29,499 nucleotides of DNA from a virus. The position numbers and the translations under genes are program-made. The stretch is taken from IMG/VR virus record IMGVR_UViG_3300030451_006341, positions 1-29,499 of that record; one strand, written 5' to 3'. Positions 15,561-23,100 of the stretch are shown here, piece after piece. The first letter of the stretch is position 1; each line of letters starts with the position of its first letter. The notes beneath the pieces are model-generated. The model did no database searches. It saw nothing but the letters and a program-made list of their open reading frames with translations, and was not told the origin of the DNA.

Positions 15561-17144
15561 TCACTTTATTATCCATTTAAATTCATCATACATTGATTTT
15601 GCTTCATTCATTTTATCAAAAATATTATCTTTTTTGTAGCCATGTTGTCCTGCAATTTGTGTATTCATGGTAGTTTTTGATGTTTTTATTGCACTTACAA
15701 ATGCTTTTTGATAATTTAAATCTCTTGCGTTTGCTTGCAATGCAGTATCTCTAACCCAGCAAGCAATAGCCAGTGCCATAACAAGGTCATCATTATAGCC
15801 TTTCATTGCTTGTGGCTTACCATTCCTCCAAATGAAAGTCTTCATCTCGTTAATTGTGCGAGAAGAATATATTTTAATTAGTTTGTTTCTTATAAACTCT
15901 TCTAATTTCGCAACAATCAAAGGTCTGGTTTTCATAGAAGTAGTAAATCCTGCTACTGCTGTTGAGCGCGTTTCTGCCTGATGTTGTTCTATGTATTCAT
16001 GTGTAGATTTAATAGAGAAGTACAAGTTTGGATATCCGTATTCCATTAATTTATCAAGAACCGTGTAGCCAATGTTATTGTTTTCCACCACAAGCATCGC
16101 ATTTCCAAATTCTCGCCCTACTTGGTTCAAGAAGTTTGCATACATGTCTGGCGTTGGTTTACCTTGATACTCGCCTACTATTTCGAGAGTTTCTAATTTT
16201 ATTATGTGAAGTGTTGAATAATCAGCACCGTCACCACGTGACACATCTGCTACGGCAAGATAATTGCACGACGGATCAAACTCTTCCCAAATCCAAAAGT
16301 TTCTATCAAATCCTGTTCTGTACTTTGGTTCTCTTACGTTTTCAAGCATCCATTTCATACACTCAGGATCTATAACAGTTTCGCCAGATGTGTTGAAATT
16401 GCACTCAAGCTCTTGTGCAATTTGACGCTTGGACATGTTCTTAGTTTCTTTTTTATACCATGCTTCATCACGATCAGGGTGTACATCCCATGGGAGTGTT
16501 GTTAGTTTAAAGTTATTGGCGTTTGATTCAGCATCTGTACATGTTTTATGAAACCAATTACCAACACCATTAGGTGTTGATAAGGCAATGCAACGACCAC
16601 CAGTTGATAATGTAGGATATAAACCTGTCCATAATTCTTCAAGCCCTTCAATGTGTGCGGCCTCATCAAGAACTAAAAGAGACAGTGCTTCTGAACGACC
16701 AGCATCGCCAGAAGTTGAAGCAGCTTTAATTTGAGAACCATTTGATAACTCAAATGACGTACGGTTGTCAACAGAAATAGAAGCTATGCAGATCCAGTCT
16801 GGTAAGTTCTTCATAATACTTTTGACTTTTTTTACTAAGTTGCCTGCAGTTGCAAATTTTGTAGCCATAACAAGGATTGATTTATCACGATGAAAAAGCA
16901 TCATCCATGCAATGTAGCCAGCAGTGATTGTTGATATACCAAGCTGACGTGCCTTTAAAATAACGTTAAAACGGTAATCATTAAAATCTTGCAACAGATC
17001 ATCTTGAAAATCATATGTATTAAACAGAATTAGCCCGTGCATCGGGTGTGATATACGGGCATAATTCTTAAGAAAATAAGCAGGATCTTTGCCGCACTTT
17101 AAAATTTCTTTAATTTGTTGTTTTTTATCTAATTGAAAAGACAT
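15561..17144 (-). CDS. 17: Terminase large subunit, T4 gp17-like
   Basis: This is the packaging motor ATPase and DNA-cutting nuclease. In 527 residues the ATPase elements are KARQLGIST at 64-72 (Walker A variant), LLVLDEA with Asp160/Glu161 (Walker B), and ALSTPNG at 187-193 (coupling motif). The nuclease elements are VADVSRGDGADYS with Asp300, VVENNNIG with Glu354, and NDDLVMALA with Asp452/453. These match the order and spacing of gp17. The length is shorter than T4 gp17 (610). The start overlaps the upstream stop as TAATG. It is followed directly by portal, without the gp18 and gp19 tail genes found there in T4. Confidence 0.97.
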   Translation of the reverse strand: MSFQLDKKQQIKEILKCGKDPAYFLKNYARISHPMHGLILFNTYDFQDDLLQDFNDYRFNVILKARQLGISTITAGYIAWMMLFHRDKSILVMATKFATAGNLVKKVKSIMKNLPDWICIASISVDNRTSFELSNGSQIKAASTSGDAGRSEALSLLVLDEAAHIEGLEELWTGLYPTLSTGGRCIALSTPNGVGNWFHKTCTDAESNANNFKLTTLPWDVHPDRDEAWYKKETKNMSKRQIAQELECNFNTSGETVIDPECMKWMLENVREPKYRTGFDRNFWIWEEFDPSCNYLAVADVSRGDGADYSTLHIIKLETLEIVGEYQGKPTPDMYANFLNQVGREFGNAMLVVENNNIGYTVLDKLMEYGYPNLYFSIKSTHEYIEQHQAETRSTAVAGFTTSMKTRPLIVAKLEEFIRNKLIKIYSSRTINEMKTFIWRNGKPQAMKGYNDDLVMALAIACWVRDTALQANARDLNYQKAFVSAIKTSKTTMNTQIAGQHGYKKDNIFDKMNEAKSMYDEFKWIIK

Positions 17145-17698
17145 TAATCATTAGTAGGTTTTGGTCTGGTGTCGTTTGAAGGGCGCTTACCACCGTCGCC
17201 AGTCCAACCACCTTGGTCAATAAATTTTCTAAAACTATCTTCTGGCTTTGTGTCTGCATCTGCTGACACAGCCATAGCTTCATCAAGACCACCAACACGA
17301 TAATGAATTTTGGCAGTTACCCAAGAGCGAACTTTGGAAGAGTTTTCAACGCGAACATCGATCTCCCCTTCTTTTGTTAATGTTACAGATTCACCACGAA
17401 TTTTGCGATATTCCTTTTTAAGAAAAGAGGCTATATCAGCCATGCGCTGCTCAACATCAGATTCAAAACCAGAGGCATATACTTCTTTTAATTGAACTTC
17501 TGACATATATGACAAGCACATAATGTTACCATGAAACTTAACTCCGAAGCCATCCATAACGCGCTTATCAAGTATAGGGTCACCTTCCTCTCTTTGGAGC
17601 CCAGCCTTTAGGGGTTCTCCTTTATCATCATGAGCACCATCATAAGCATTCGCTGCTGCTTGTGATAATCCTTGAATTATTTCATATACTGTTGCCAT
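17144..17698 (-). CDS. Conserved protein immediately before terminase
   Basis: This 184-residue protein starts MATVYEIIQGLSQAAANAYD with AAGGA nine bases upstream. It contains GVKFHGNIMCLSYMSEVQLK, a helical segment DVEQRMADIASFLKKEYRKI, then beta-like VTLTKEGEIDVRVENSSKVR and SWVTAKIHYRV. The C-terminus is disordered and polar (GGWTGDGGKRPSNDTRPKPT). Its position just before gp17 is where T4 has the small terminase gp16, but its content does not look like the coiled-coil gp16, so I do not assign that function. It is expressed with terminase via the TAATG overlap. Confidence 0.65.
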   Translation of the reverse strand: MATVYEIIQGLSQAAANAYDGAHDDKGEPLKAGLQREEGDPILDKRVMDGFGVKFHGNIMCLSYMSEVQLKEVYASGFESDVEQRMADIASFLKKEYRKIRGESVTLTKEGEIDVRVENSSKVRSWVTAKIHYRVGGLDEAMAVSADADTKPEDSFRKFIDQGGWTGDGGKRPSNDTRPKPTND

Positions 17699-18023
17699 TA
17701 TTTTGATCCTTATTGTTATCGGGGGCGCCCTTAATTTGTTTTTGTAGTAATTTCAGCACTCTTTGTAGAAGGGGGCGATGTTGAACTAGATCAACTCCAG
17801 GCTCAGATGCTAATTTTGAAATAAAATCTTCTAATTGATCAACAAGACCTTGTTCAGTTGTTGTAAATTCTTCACCTTGGCCTTTAATTCTATCGCGAAC
17901 AGTTTGCTGTCTTTGTGATGTTGACATAGCCCTGTTTATCAACTTAGTTTCATCATCTTTTGATTCTAACATTTCAAATTCTTCTAAAATAATTTGTTTT
18001 AATTTATCTTTATTGATCTTCAT
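17682..18023 (-). CDS. Small protein with QLKQII-type capsid-targeting-like leader
   Basis: This 113-residue protein begins MKINKDKLKQIILEEFEMLE, one of five such leaders in the window, with ILE as a potential gp21 cut site. The body is helical and charged (STSQRQQTVRDRIKGQGEEF, LVDQLEDFISKLASEP, LLQRVLKLLQKQIKG) and ends in an Asn/Asp-rich tail. GGAG is six bases before the ATG, and the gene overlaps both neighbours by 14-17 bases. It could be an internal head protein; no enzymatic motif is seen. Confidence 0.68.
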   Translation of the reverse strand: MKINKDKLKQIILEEFEMLESKDDETKLINRAMSTSQRQQTVRDRIKGQGEEFTTTEQGLVDQLEDFISKLASEPGVDLVQHRPLLQRVLKLLQKQIKGAPDNNKDQNNGNSI

Positions 18024-18396
18024 TTGGTCTCCATCCTTCTATCCATCTTTCTTCTCTGCCCTCAACAAATTTAATGTAGCAATGGTTACAGCACTTAAAT
18101 TTTATTAAAGACACATCATCTTTAACGCCTTTTGGAAAAGCATTACAAATTGGACAATTTTTCAATGATTCTCTATTAAGTAGTTTTTTTGATATCTTTA
18201 TACCATCAACATCTATTTTTTCTGAGTACTCTCTTTTTTTATTATTTTTAGAATACAAATCTTTCATTTGATTTAAGTATTCTTTTTCTTTGTTTTCATC
18301 CCAATGAGATTTAGGATTGGCTACAGCTTGTTCACCATATTTTTCTTTTATTGCCTTCTCTACAGCAACTAATTTATTGTAATCTTTGTCACTCAT
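18010..18396 (-). CDS. Zinc-ribbon-like small protein of unknown function
   Basis: The protein has about 128 residues from the ATG at 18396 (MSDKDYNKLVAVEKAIKEKY). An earlier ATG at 18417 lies further inside the previous gene and lacks a ribosome site. The C-terminal half holds CPIC and, 20 residues on, CCNHC (NCPICNAFPKGV, KFKCCNHCYIKFVEGREERW). This four-cysteine pattern suits one zinc ion. The N-terminal half is charged and helical with NPKSHWDENKEKEYL. The ATG overlaps the upstream stop by eight bases. Nucleic-acid or protein binding is possible, but the function is unknown. Confidence 0.65.
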   Translation of the reverse strand: MSDKDYNKLVAVEKAIKEKYGEQAVANPKSHWDENKEKEYLNQMKDLYSKNNKKREYSEKIDVDGIKISKKLLNRESLKNCPICNAFPKGVKDDVSLIKFKCCNHCYIKFVEGREERWIEGWRPNEDQ

Positions 18397-18817
18397 TGAA
18401 TACTTTATATGCTCCATATGAAATGGCCATACCGCTTGCTACACCAATAGCAACCCATAAAGCTGGATTTGTTTTAGATTGTTTTTTTAAAGCATTTGCC
18501 AGTGCATCTGCTTCTCTTTCTAAGGACTGAACTCTCATGTCATACTCTGCTAGTAATGCGTCATGCCTTATAGTTAAGTTTTGTAATTGTAGCTCATGTT
18601 CAACTTTTTGTTTATCTAATTCGTATTGTAATACTAGACTACAGTTATCATCGGCTGTTTGTGCTTGTGCTAATATGCTTGCTGTCGCAGTTGGATCAAA
18701 TAAAACACCTTCAAATGGAGCACACTGGTTCTCACCAAGGAATGTAAACTTACCTGGCGTAGTGGCAGTCGCGTTATTGCTCCACAAACTCAAAGCCAAA
18801 AGTGTTAACAATCTCAT
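18389..18817 (-). CDS. Secreted or membrane coiled-coil protein, possible spanin-like component
   Basis: I chose the ATG at 18817 because AAGGAGG sits nine bases upstream; an in-frame ATG at 18856 lacks a ribosome site. The 142-residue product starts with a signal-like segment MRLLTLLALSLWSNNATA. It then has APFEGVLFDPTATASILAQA, a coiled-coil region (YELDKQKVEHELQLQNLTIR, MRVQSLEREADALANALKK) and a C-terminal membrane helix (ALWVAIGVASGMAISYGAYK). There is no lipobox. The start lies 44 bases inside the preceding membrane coiled-coil gene, an arrangement typical of spanin pairs. The topology with a C-terminal anchor is unlike classic outer spanins, so this is tentative. Confidence 0.6.
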   Translation of the reverse strand: MRLLTLLALSLWSNNATATTPGKFTFLGENQCAPFEGVLFDPTATASILAQAQTADDNCSLVLQYELDKQKVEHELQLQNLTIRHDALLAEYDMRVQSLEREADALANALKKQSKTNPALWVAIGVASGMAISYGAYKVFNE

Positions 18818-19160
18818 TTGACAGTGCCTCCTTGTCTTGAGAGAAAAGTCTTTCATATGTTTCTAGTCTCTTTTGCTTTTCTTTCTCTAATTCTTTTTGT
18901 GATTTTTCATAGTTCTTACGCAACTCTCTTAGTGCTTTCTTGTAAGTGTCAAGCGCGTGCTCCCGTCGCGCTATCTCTTCACTATGAATAGCCTGTAGAG
19001 CATCAATACGTTCGCGGGTTTCTTCTTTAGAAATCTCGTATGCTTTATTAAGAGCGCGATAATCCATTTGAGTTTTTACCGACACAGCAAGCAAAGAAAC
19101 GACTACCAATATTTCTTTCCAATTTTTAAGACAAAATTGTAATACTTTTGCCCACGTCAT
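18774..19160 (-). CDS. Membrane-anchored coiled-coil protein, possible inner-spanin-like
   Basis: This 128-residue protein has one N-terminal membrane helix (EILVVVSLLAVSV at about 16-28) followed by a long charged coiled coil (YEISKEETRERIDALQAIHS, KALRELRKNYEKSQKELEKE, then KQKRLETYERL). This is the architecture of an inner spanin, the type II membrane protein linking inner and outer membrane at lysis. It overlaps the upstream holin-like gene by ATGA and contains the start of the downstream signal-bearing gene. The role is inferred from topology and gene arrangement, not from sequence homology. Confidence 0.6.
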   Translation of the reverse strand: MTWAKVLQFCLKNWKEILVVVSLLAVSVKTQMDYRALNKAYEISKEETRERIDALQAIHSEEIARREHALDTYKKALRELRKNYEKSQKELEKEKQKRLETYERLFSQDKEALSNEIVNTFGFEFVEQ

Positions 19161-19351
19161 GCTACCCCCTTGAGTTTAGCAATACCATCAATTACGGTTT
19201 GACCGCCAATATAGATAGCAGAGATAATGACCCAATCGCTCGAAGCTAAATCAGAAAACGCTAACAAGCCTGTTGCTGTTAGCCATACAAGAAACTTGCG
19301 TGAAATCATTTTTTCTACAAGGCGATCTAATTTGCCCTGAACGTATCTCAT
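19157..19351 (-). CDS. Small two-helix membrane protein, holin-like candidate
   Basis: This 64-residue protein starts MRYVQGKLDRLVEKMISRKF. The ATG at 19351 is in a TGATG overlap with the upstream stop, preferred over GTG at 19354. Two short hydrophobic segments, FLVWLTATGLLAFSD and WVIISAIYIGGQTVIDGIA, are separated by a small polar turn, and the N-terminus is basic and amphipathic. Size and topology suit a holin, and the next two genes look like a spanin pair. No endolysin gene is visible nearby. The assignment is by topology and context only. Confidence 0.5.
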   Translation of the reverse strand: MRYVQGKLDRLVEKMISRKFLVWLTATGLLAFSDLASSDWVIISAIYIGGQTVIDGIAKLKGVA

Positions 19352-20184
19352 CACTTTTTACCTCGATTTTTCTTTGCAATATTAGTTGCTGCTCCATACA
19401 TTACATTTTCAGCATCTTTACCATATCTTTTCTTAAAATCTTTTTTATTCTTTTTCATGCCTTTTACAATATCTTCTTTTTCATCTTCTTCTGCATCAGT
19501 AAGTTCTCTTTCTGCTACACGACGATATGGGACATCAGTTGGATCTACTGTAGGTCTTACGGCTACAGAGTCACACTGCGAGCCTTTGCCACCAGAGATT
19601 TGTATGTCACTAATCACTCTTTTCATTCCAAAAGCTATTAAATCTGCATCGTGCCCCATTGTTTCTAATTCTTGCATATAACATGTTAACAACTCTTGTA
19701 AATCACCTTTTATGATATCAATAGGTCTTTGTTCACCAGCTTGGTAAACTCGTTCGTTTACTGGATCAAAATCTGGATCGGCTCCAGAAAGATAGTTTAA
19801 AACTGTGTTGATGTAATCGTGCGCTTTTGTAATTTTTGATTCAACCCACTCTTCGTGATCGTCACTTTCATCTACCATTGCTTGTAGTTCTTGCACCATT
19901 TGAGATAAATTATTCAATTGTCTGACAGCCATAGAACCTTCACCACCATGGCCTTCGTCTAATGACCCTTTTTTATTGTGGGGAGTGGCAAACCTACCAA
20001 GAGCCTTTTGCATCGAACCAACAGTAAAAGGATCTTCGCCCGTAACAGCAGAAGTTAAGTAATCAATGCTTACATCTAAACCTTCAATACTATCAGTCAA
20101 CTTGTTAATTGCTTTCATCATTGCTGGATCGGTTCCAATTTCTTCGACAATAATTTGTTTAAGCTGGCTTTTGGTAATTTTCAT
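19351..20184 (-). CDS. QLKQII-leader protein with KKNKKDFKKRYGKDA tail module
   Basis: I set the start at the ATG at 20184 (MKITKSQLKQIIVEEIGTDP), which has AAGGA at eight bases and begins the leader; an ATG ten codons earlier adds only a nonconserved extension inside the previous gene. The 277-residue product has IVE as a possible gp21 site. A helical acidic body follows (QLNNLSQMVQELQAMVDESD, LQELLTCYMQELETMGHDAD). The basic C-terminal module is VKGMKKNKKDFKKRYGKDAE followed by NVMYGAATNIAKK. That tail motif recurs, as I recall, in marine phage proteins, with unknown function. A packaged internal protein is the favoured inference. Confidence 0.7.
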   Translation of the reverse strand: MKITKSQLKQIIVEEIGTDPAMMKAINKLTDSIEGLDVSIDYLTSAVTGEDPFTVGSMQKALGRFATPHNKKGSLDEGHGGEGSMAVRQLNNLSQMVQELQAMVDESDDHEEWVESKITKAHDYINTVLNYLSGADPDFDPVNERVYQAGEQRPIDIIKGDLQELLTCYMQELETMGHDADLIAFGMKRVISDIQISGGKGSQCDSVAVRPTVDPTDVPYRRVAERELTDAEEDEKEDIVKGMKKNKKDFKKRYGKDAENVMYGAATNIAKKNRGKK

Positions 20185-20185
20185 A

Positions 20186-20485
20186 TCACAATCCTTTCCA
20201 GATATAATTAGCATTTAAACGCGGGTGTTCTGACTTGAAATCTGAAATAGCTTCCTTTACACTATCCTCGTTGGCATCTCCTTGATACCAATCAACGAAC
20301 AATTCAACTATTTTAAATTTTTCAATATTGCTTTGTTTAACCTTTGAGTTTTTTAAAAGTTCAACAAATATCTGTTCTACTGAAGACTTTTCAACAATTG
20401 CAGCACCTTCACCTGCAGGTTGCTCTGGCTTTTGTTGTGGTTCTTCTTTGTCAAACCAGTCTTTAATATCGTTCCATAAACTCAT
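20186..20485 (-). CDS. Small acidic protein of unknown function
   Basis: This 99-residue protein starts MSLWNDIKDWFDKEEPQQKP, followed by a Pro/Gln/Glu-rich linker. A helical domain follows: VEQIFVELLKNSKVKQSNIE and FKIVELFVDWYQGDANEDSV, ending NANYIWKGL. The start overlaps the upstream stop by ATGA. No leader of either type and no known motif is present. It sits between two leader-bearing genes and is presumably co-expressed with them. Confidence 0.6.
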   Translation of the reverse strand: MSLWNDIKDWFDKEEPQQKPEQPAGEGAAIVEKSSVEQIFVELLKNSKVKQSNIEKFKIVELFVDWYQGDANEDSVKEAISDFKSEHPRLNANYIWKGL

Positions 20486-20985
20486 AATTCTTTAAAATCC
20501 TTTAGCGCTTTGTGTAAAGCTTGAATAACACCATTGTTAAGGTGAGAATATTGTGGAGGATCTTTCATGGCATCCTCGGCAGCTTCTTGCAACATGCGTG
20601 CTAATTTTCTTTCGACTTGCTGAACAGTCATAATTCCATAGCCAGGAATTTGAAGATCTGGACTACGTGATTGGCCGCGGCTATAATCTCTAAGTTCTTC
20701 GTTCATTTCTTGTCGGCTTGCTAAATCTTGATACATTTCTTCTTCATCCATATAGCCCATGGTTTCGCCATTTTGAAGAGTGACAACAGCGATATGTTTG
20801 CCATCTGTAGTTTTAGCAAACATCACTTGCACATTAAATTTATCAGCTAAATCTTCCATAGCTTCTTTTTCAGCCATTTCAGGCTCTACATAATCTTCAC
20901 CAGTATCGATATCAGCAACAGCGCGACCTGGCTCGTATTCTGCTTCGTTTAAAGACTTACGCCAATTTTCAAATAGTTTTTTCAT
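20482..20985 (-). CDS. ENW-leader protein of unknown function
   Basis: I chose the ATG at 20985, which gives MKKLFENWRKSLNEAEYEPG, the ENW leader shared with the genes at 12204 and 24057. It lies just after the upstream stop at 21005, whereas the longer reading frame back to 21069 would run into the previous gene. LFE is an [I/L]-x-E site. The 167-residue product is acidic, with EPEMAEKEAMEDLADKFNVQ, VMFAKTTDGKHIAVVTLQNG and a C-terminal helical part (MTVQQVERKLARMLQEAAED). The ribosome site is weak (TGGAT). Packaging in the capsid is inferred from the leader. Confidence 0.65.
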   Translation of the reverse strand: MKKLFENWRKSLNEAEYEPGRAVADIDTGEDYVEPEMAEKEAMEDLADKFNVQVMFAKTTDGKHIAVVTLQNGETMGYMDEEEMYQDLASRQEMNEELRDYSRGQSRSPDLQIPGYGIMTVQQVERKLARMLQEAAEDAMKDPPQYSHLNNGVIQALHKALKDFKEL

Positions 20986-21004
20986 GTTGCTAATCCATTT
21001 ATAC

Positions 21005-21307
21005 TTATGCTGAGACCGAAACGCCTTTAGCGATTGTTTTTCCTTTACATTTAGTTGTAAAACCGTCATACAGTTTTTTAATAAACTCGGCTTGTTGATC
21101 CAAGTCTTCGCGAGTTATCATACCAGAACCTAAGTACGCTTCAAGCGATGCGTATCCCTGTCTAGCTTTCCCTATCTCGGCTTCAAGCTTGCCACAATTA
21201 ACTTCAGCAGATGCGCTTGTAGTATAATCGTCAAAGTCATCTTCACCTAAATAAGATTGTATTTCTTCTTTGATAAGTTCTTTAAGTTGTTGTTTGGTTA
21301 ATTTCAT
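21005..21307 (-). CDS. Small QLKELI-leader protein
   Basis: Start at 21307 (MKLTKQQLKELIKEEIQSYL), supported by AGGAGA seven bases upstream; a further in-frame ATG nine codons earlier overlaps the tubulin-like gene. The 100-residue product has IKE as a possible protease site and an acidic linker (GEDDFDDYTTSASAEV). A helical domain with two Cys residues follows (VNCGKLEAEIGKARQGYASL; KLYDGFTTKCKGKTIAKG). No known fold is recognised. It is probably a member of the internal-protein set. Confidence 0.65.
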   Translation of the reverse strand: MKLTKQQLKELIKEEIQSYLGEDDFDDYTTSASAEVNCGKLEAEIGKARQGYASLEAYLGSGMITREDLDQQAEFIKKLYDGFTTKCKGKTIAKGVSVSA

Positions 21308-21317
21308 TTTAAATCTC

Positions 21318-22457
21318 CTATGTTGCCAACCCATTCATACTTAGTATCGCAATCAATCCAGGCACATTCTTTCTGACATAAACGCCAGAGAAAAGTGTCT
21401 CGCATCGACCGCCGACATAAGCGATTGCCGACTCAATATTTTTGCTGATTTTTGGGTCAGCCACCATCTCTTCTGACACAACCAACACCAACGAGCCCGC
21501 AGCGGCCTTACCTTTCGGCGGGGGGCATGCTGACCTGTTCATACAGTTATGGAGAATCACCGATCCAAGCTTAGCAGTGTTTGGGTCTTTTATCATGGTT
21601 GAGCCCATAAAGGCCCTGCCGTTATTACCCAAACATGTTTCCAAATCTTTGCTATCAAAAGATTGAATCGGTGAATCCTCAGTGGAGAGTTTTAACACTT
21701 GGGCTAACGACTTAGCAAATTGTGTGTTTGCGACAGGATACATGCCAAGCATGCCAATTCTGCCACGAAGTAAACGAGTGGAGCGCTCGTTGTCTAAAAC
21801 AATATGCGGATGCTTAGCAACATCATTTGCTAGTGTCAACGCATTACGAGCGATTGTAGGATTAAGATTTTCTTGTGCTGTTGGCCATGAGACTATATAA
21901 ATGACCTTGCCACTTGACTGCACAGAGCGCATGTAACGCTCAAAGACAGGATGCAAAGCGGCAACAGAACTACCTGTCCCACCACCACCGCCAGCAAGGA
22001 CGAATAACCAATCAACTTTACCGAGTTTGATGCGGAGAGCATCTTCAACAATTGCACCATTTTGACTTAAAACCTCTTTTCCATATTCAGTGTTCTTGCC
22101 GATTCCATCAGAATCGGGTATAAGGACAACGTGGTCCTCTTCGACATTCTTTGGAATGTCTTTGCCTGTTGTGTTGACAAGCAACGTTTTGTTAAAACCA
22201 AGCTCTATAAAAGCATTAGCCATTTTGTTGCCTCCACCGCCGACGCCAACAAAGCCCACATTTATCGAAGAAGGAGCGGTGTTTTCTGGGAGTAAATCTT
22301 CATCAGAGTATTCCATCTGTAATCCGAAATCCTCGACCATTCCGAAATCTTCTGCTGCGACTTCTTCATGATAGTGGTCTTTCTCCTGATTGAAGGAGGG
22401 TGGTGGCTCTGCGGGAGGCAGAAAATCAAATTCGTTGTTATCGTTATCACCTGACAT
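21318..22457 (-). CDS. FtsZ/tubulin-like GTPase
   Basis: Start at 22457 (MSGDNDNNEFDFLPPAEPPP), with AAGGA at eight bases. The 379-residue product has an acidic, Pro-rich, probably disordered N-terminus (1-64) and then an FtsZ-type fold. INVGFVGVGGGGNKMANAFI at 65-84 is the first nucleotide loop, and VLAGGGGGTGSSVAA at 153-167 is the tubulin GGGTGS signature. HIVLDNERSTRLL is at 218-230. FDSKDLETCLGNNGRAFMGS at 267-286 aligns with the FtsZ T7 loop DFADVxTVM...GxAMMGS and keeps the two catalytic-type aspartates (268, 271). A C-terminal domain follows, without an obvious FtsZ-tail peptide. It could form filaments that position DNA or capsids, or interfere with host division; this is inference. 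Confidence 0.88.
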   Translation of the reverse strand: MSGDNDNNEFDFLPPAEPPPSFNQEKDHYHEEVAAEDFGMVEDFGLQMEYSDEDLLPENTAPSSINVGFVGVGGGGNKMANAFIELGFNKTLLVNTTGKDIPKNVEEDHVVLIPDSDGIGKNTEYGKEVLSQNGAIVEDALRIKLGKVDWLFVLAGGGGGTGSSVAALHPVFERYMRSVQSSGKVIYIVSWPTAQENLNPTIARNALTLANDVAKHPHIVLDNERSTRLLRGRIGMLGMYPVANTQFAKSLAQVLKLSTEDSPIQSFDSKDLETCLGNNGRAFMGSTMIKDPNTAKLGSVILHNCMNRSACPPPKGKAAAGSLVLVVSEEMVADPKISKNIESAIAYVGGRCETLFSGVYVRKNVPGLIAILSMNGLAT

Positions 22458-22476
22458 ATTGTAATCCTTAATACTG

Positions 22477-23088
22477 TTATTGACCAAATCTACCAGTCAG
22501 CCAATCTCGCCTAAGTTTTTGTGCGATATCTCCAATATAAATTGCGTTATCTACACTTAAAAACGGCTCATCAGAATCAACTCCAGGCGCATTGTTTTGG
22601 GCTTCAGCATACTCTGCAATCTCTTCAAGTTTCTCTATAATTTGCAAAGCTTGAAACTGAACTTTTTTAAGGCCATCGGGGTCTTTTGTTGTTACCATTA
22701 CATTTGAATTATTCTCAATTTTTGGACGACCAGTATAGCTTTGTAATTTTTCAGCCTCTTTCGCCAACACATTGTGTATTACAGCTAAATCTCTACTGTA
22801 GGGATCATAAAAGCCCATTGCCAGTTCATTTCTTCCTATTCGCTCTTTTGGGTCAATGACAAAAACACCACCCATTTTATTAATAAGTTGTCTAAATTCA
22901 GAAATAAGCTTCGTGTACATTTCGTCTGCGTCTTGTGCTCTACGCTGACCACCGTATTTGTCGACGTCACCTGCTGCAGCATCTACGTCAGCCATGGAAA
23001 AAGCCATTTCGTCCATGGCCATTTCGCTCATTGTATTTTTAAGTTCTTCAAGAACAATTTGTTTAAGTTGTGTTTTTGTAATTTTCAT
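22477..23088 (-). CDS. QLKQIV-leader protein of unknown function
   Basis: This 203-residue protein starts MKITKTQLKQIVLEELKNTM, nearly identical in its first 15 residues to the product starting at 20184. The leader has VLE/LEE, close to the [I/L]-x-E cleavage pattern. A Met/Glu/Asp-rich linker follows, then a folded-looking domain (MYTKLISEFRQLINKMGGVF, DPKERIGRNELAMGFYDPYS, LQALQIIEKLEEIAEY) ending IGDIAQKLRRDWLTGRFGQ. AAGGA lies ten bases before the ATG. No enzymatic motif is recognised. It lies between the ParB-like leader gene and the tubulin-like gene. Confidence 0.68.
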   Translation of the reverse strand: MKITKTQLKQIVLEELKNTMSEMAMDEMAFSMADVDAAAGDVDKYGGQRRAQDADEMYTKLISEFRQLINKMGGVFVIDPKERIGRNELAMGFYDPYSRDLAVIHNVLAKEAEKLQSYTGRPKIENNSNVMVTTKDPDGLKKVQFQALQIIEKLEEIAEYAEAQNNAPGVDSDEPFLSVDNAIYIGDIAQKLRRDWLTGRFGQ

Positions 23089-23100
23089 AATATTATTTCC

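Noticed and set aside
17144-17698. Small terminase gp16
   Set aside because: Position before gp17 fits, but the protein has no evident coiled-coil core or DNA-binding motif and I could not support homology.
18818-18856. Upstream extension of the signal-bearing coiled-coil gene
   Set aside because: The earlier ATG lacks a ribosome site and would put 13 polar residues before the signal segment, whereas the ATG at 18817 has AAGGAGG.
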